Assembly (NCBI RefSeq): GCF_000327505.1
Contig: NC_019942.1
Location: 496,001-560,000 of the forward strand
Direction: 5' to 3'
DNA: 64,000 nt
Origin: Aciduliprofundum sp. MAR08-339
GTDB lineage: Archaea > Thermoplasmatota > Thermoplasmata > Thermoplasmatales > Aciduliprofundaceae
Positions 63,996 to 64,000 of the stretch are shown piece after piece. A program made the translations under genes and the position numbers. The notes under the pieces were generated by a model. The model was given only the letters and a program-made list of their open reading frames with translations. It ran no database searches and was not told where the DNA came from. The first letter of the stretch is position 1, and each line of letters starts with the position of its first letter.

Positions 63996-64000
63996 TTCAA

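Overview
The window is a stretch of euryarchaeal chromosome from a thermophilic, anaerobic member of the Thermoplasmata, most like the DHVE2 genus Aciduliprofundum. The call rests on gene content: a GH25 lysozyme of the kind known from Aciduliprofundum, a bacterial HU-type protein like Thermoplasma HTa in place of a histone, an alkyltransferase-endonuclease V fusion known from Ferroplasma, archaeal RadA, Rpp21, Pcc1, VAT/Cdc48, archaeal FBP aldolase/phosphatase, a tungsten aldehyde:ferredoxin oxidoreductase and an intron-bearing tRNA-Asp. Most promoters are a TATA-like element about 26 nt upstream of the start codon, so many mRNAs look leaderless. Internal operon genes often carry a GGTGAT-type ribosome binding site or overlap by ATGA.

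Layout. 1-6336: end of a site-2 protease, gcvT, pdxT, a membrane protein/regulator/two-domain KaiC cluster, and aspS. 6340-10260 is a plastic zone: two tiny membrane proteins, a truncated serine recombinase running straight into the old end of a 13-repeat CRISPR array (no cas genes in the window), the array leader, tRNA-Asp with an intron, a secreted lysozyme, and tRNA-Ala followed by tandem copies of its own 3' end. 10333-22459: CPA2 antiporter, lysine 6-transaminase, tRNA-Gly, MFS transporter, SDR and PHP enzymes, a rubrerythrin-like protein, the Hps-RraA fusion, tmk, the AGT-EndoV fusion, an IMPACT protein, pepQ, a YhaM-like exoribonuclease and pcc1.

22614-32121 is a signalling region: a lone receiver domain, a small secreted peptide with a duplicated GPHPADNYAW segment, a convergent STAND-ATPase/TPR regulator, purC, and two operons that each combine a P-loop (KaiC- or GvpD-like) ATPase with paralogous winged-helix regulators and a DUF835 protein. 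32169-35811 holds a phosphodiesterase and a feo iron-uptake operon. 35880-40961: fbp, a mobile-element scar with an integrase tail, a bacterial-type gap gene, radA and cysS.

41097-64000: aldehyde oxidoreductase, an aminotransferase, M32 carboxypeptidase, a polyprenol kinase/isopentenyl phosphate kinase pair, an HU-type protein, Rpp21, a potassium-channel/RCK pair with an odd filter, uppS, a riboflavin-pathway reductase, a bacterial-type RNase PH, a complete oppABCDF operon, Hsp20 plus VAT, RNase P RNA, and a periplasmic-binding/PAS receptor lacking a kinase domain. Peptide uptake, carboxypeptidase, aminotransferase, aldehyde oxidoreductase and iron uptake together fit a peptide-fermenting, iron-demanding anaerobe.

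The best candidate for an undescribed system is the 22614-25870 locus (secreted duplicated peptide, STAND/TPR regulator, receiver protein, palindrome between divergent promoters). It resembles peptide signalling in layout, but function is inferred only. The paired KaiC/GvpD-winged-helix operons at 27422-32121 are the second candidate.
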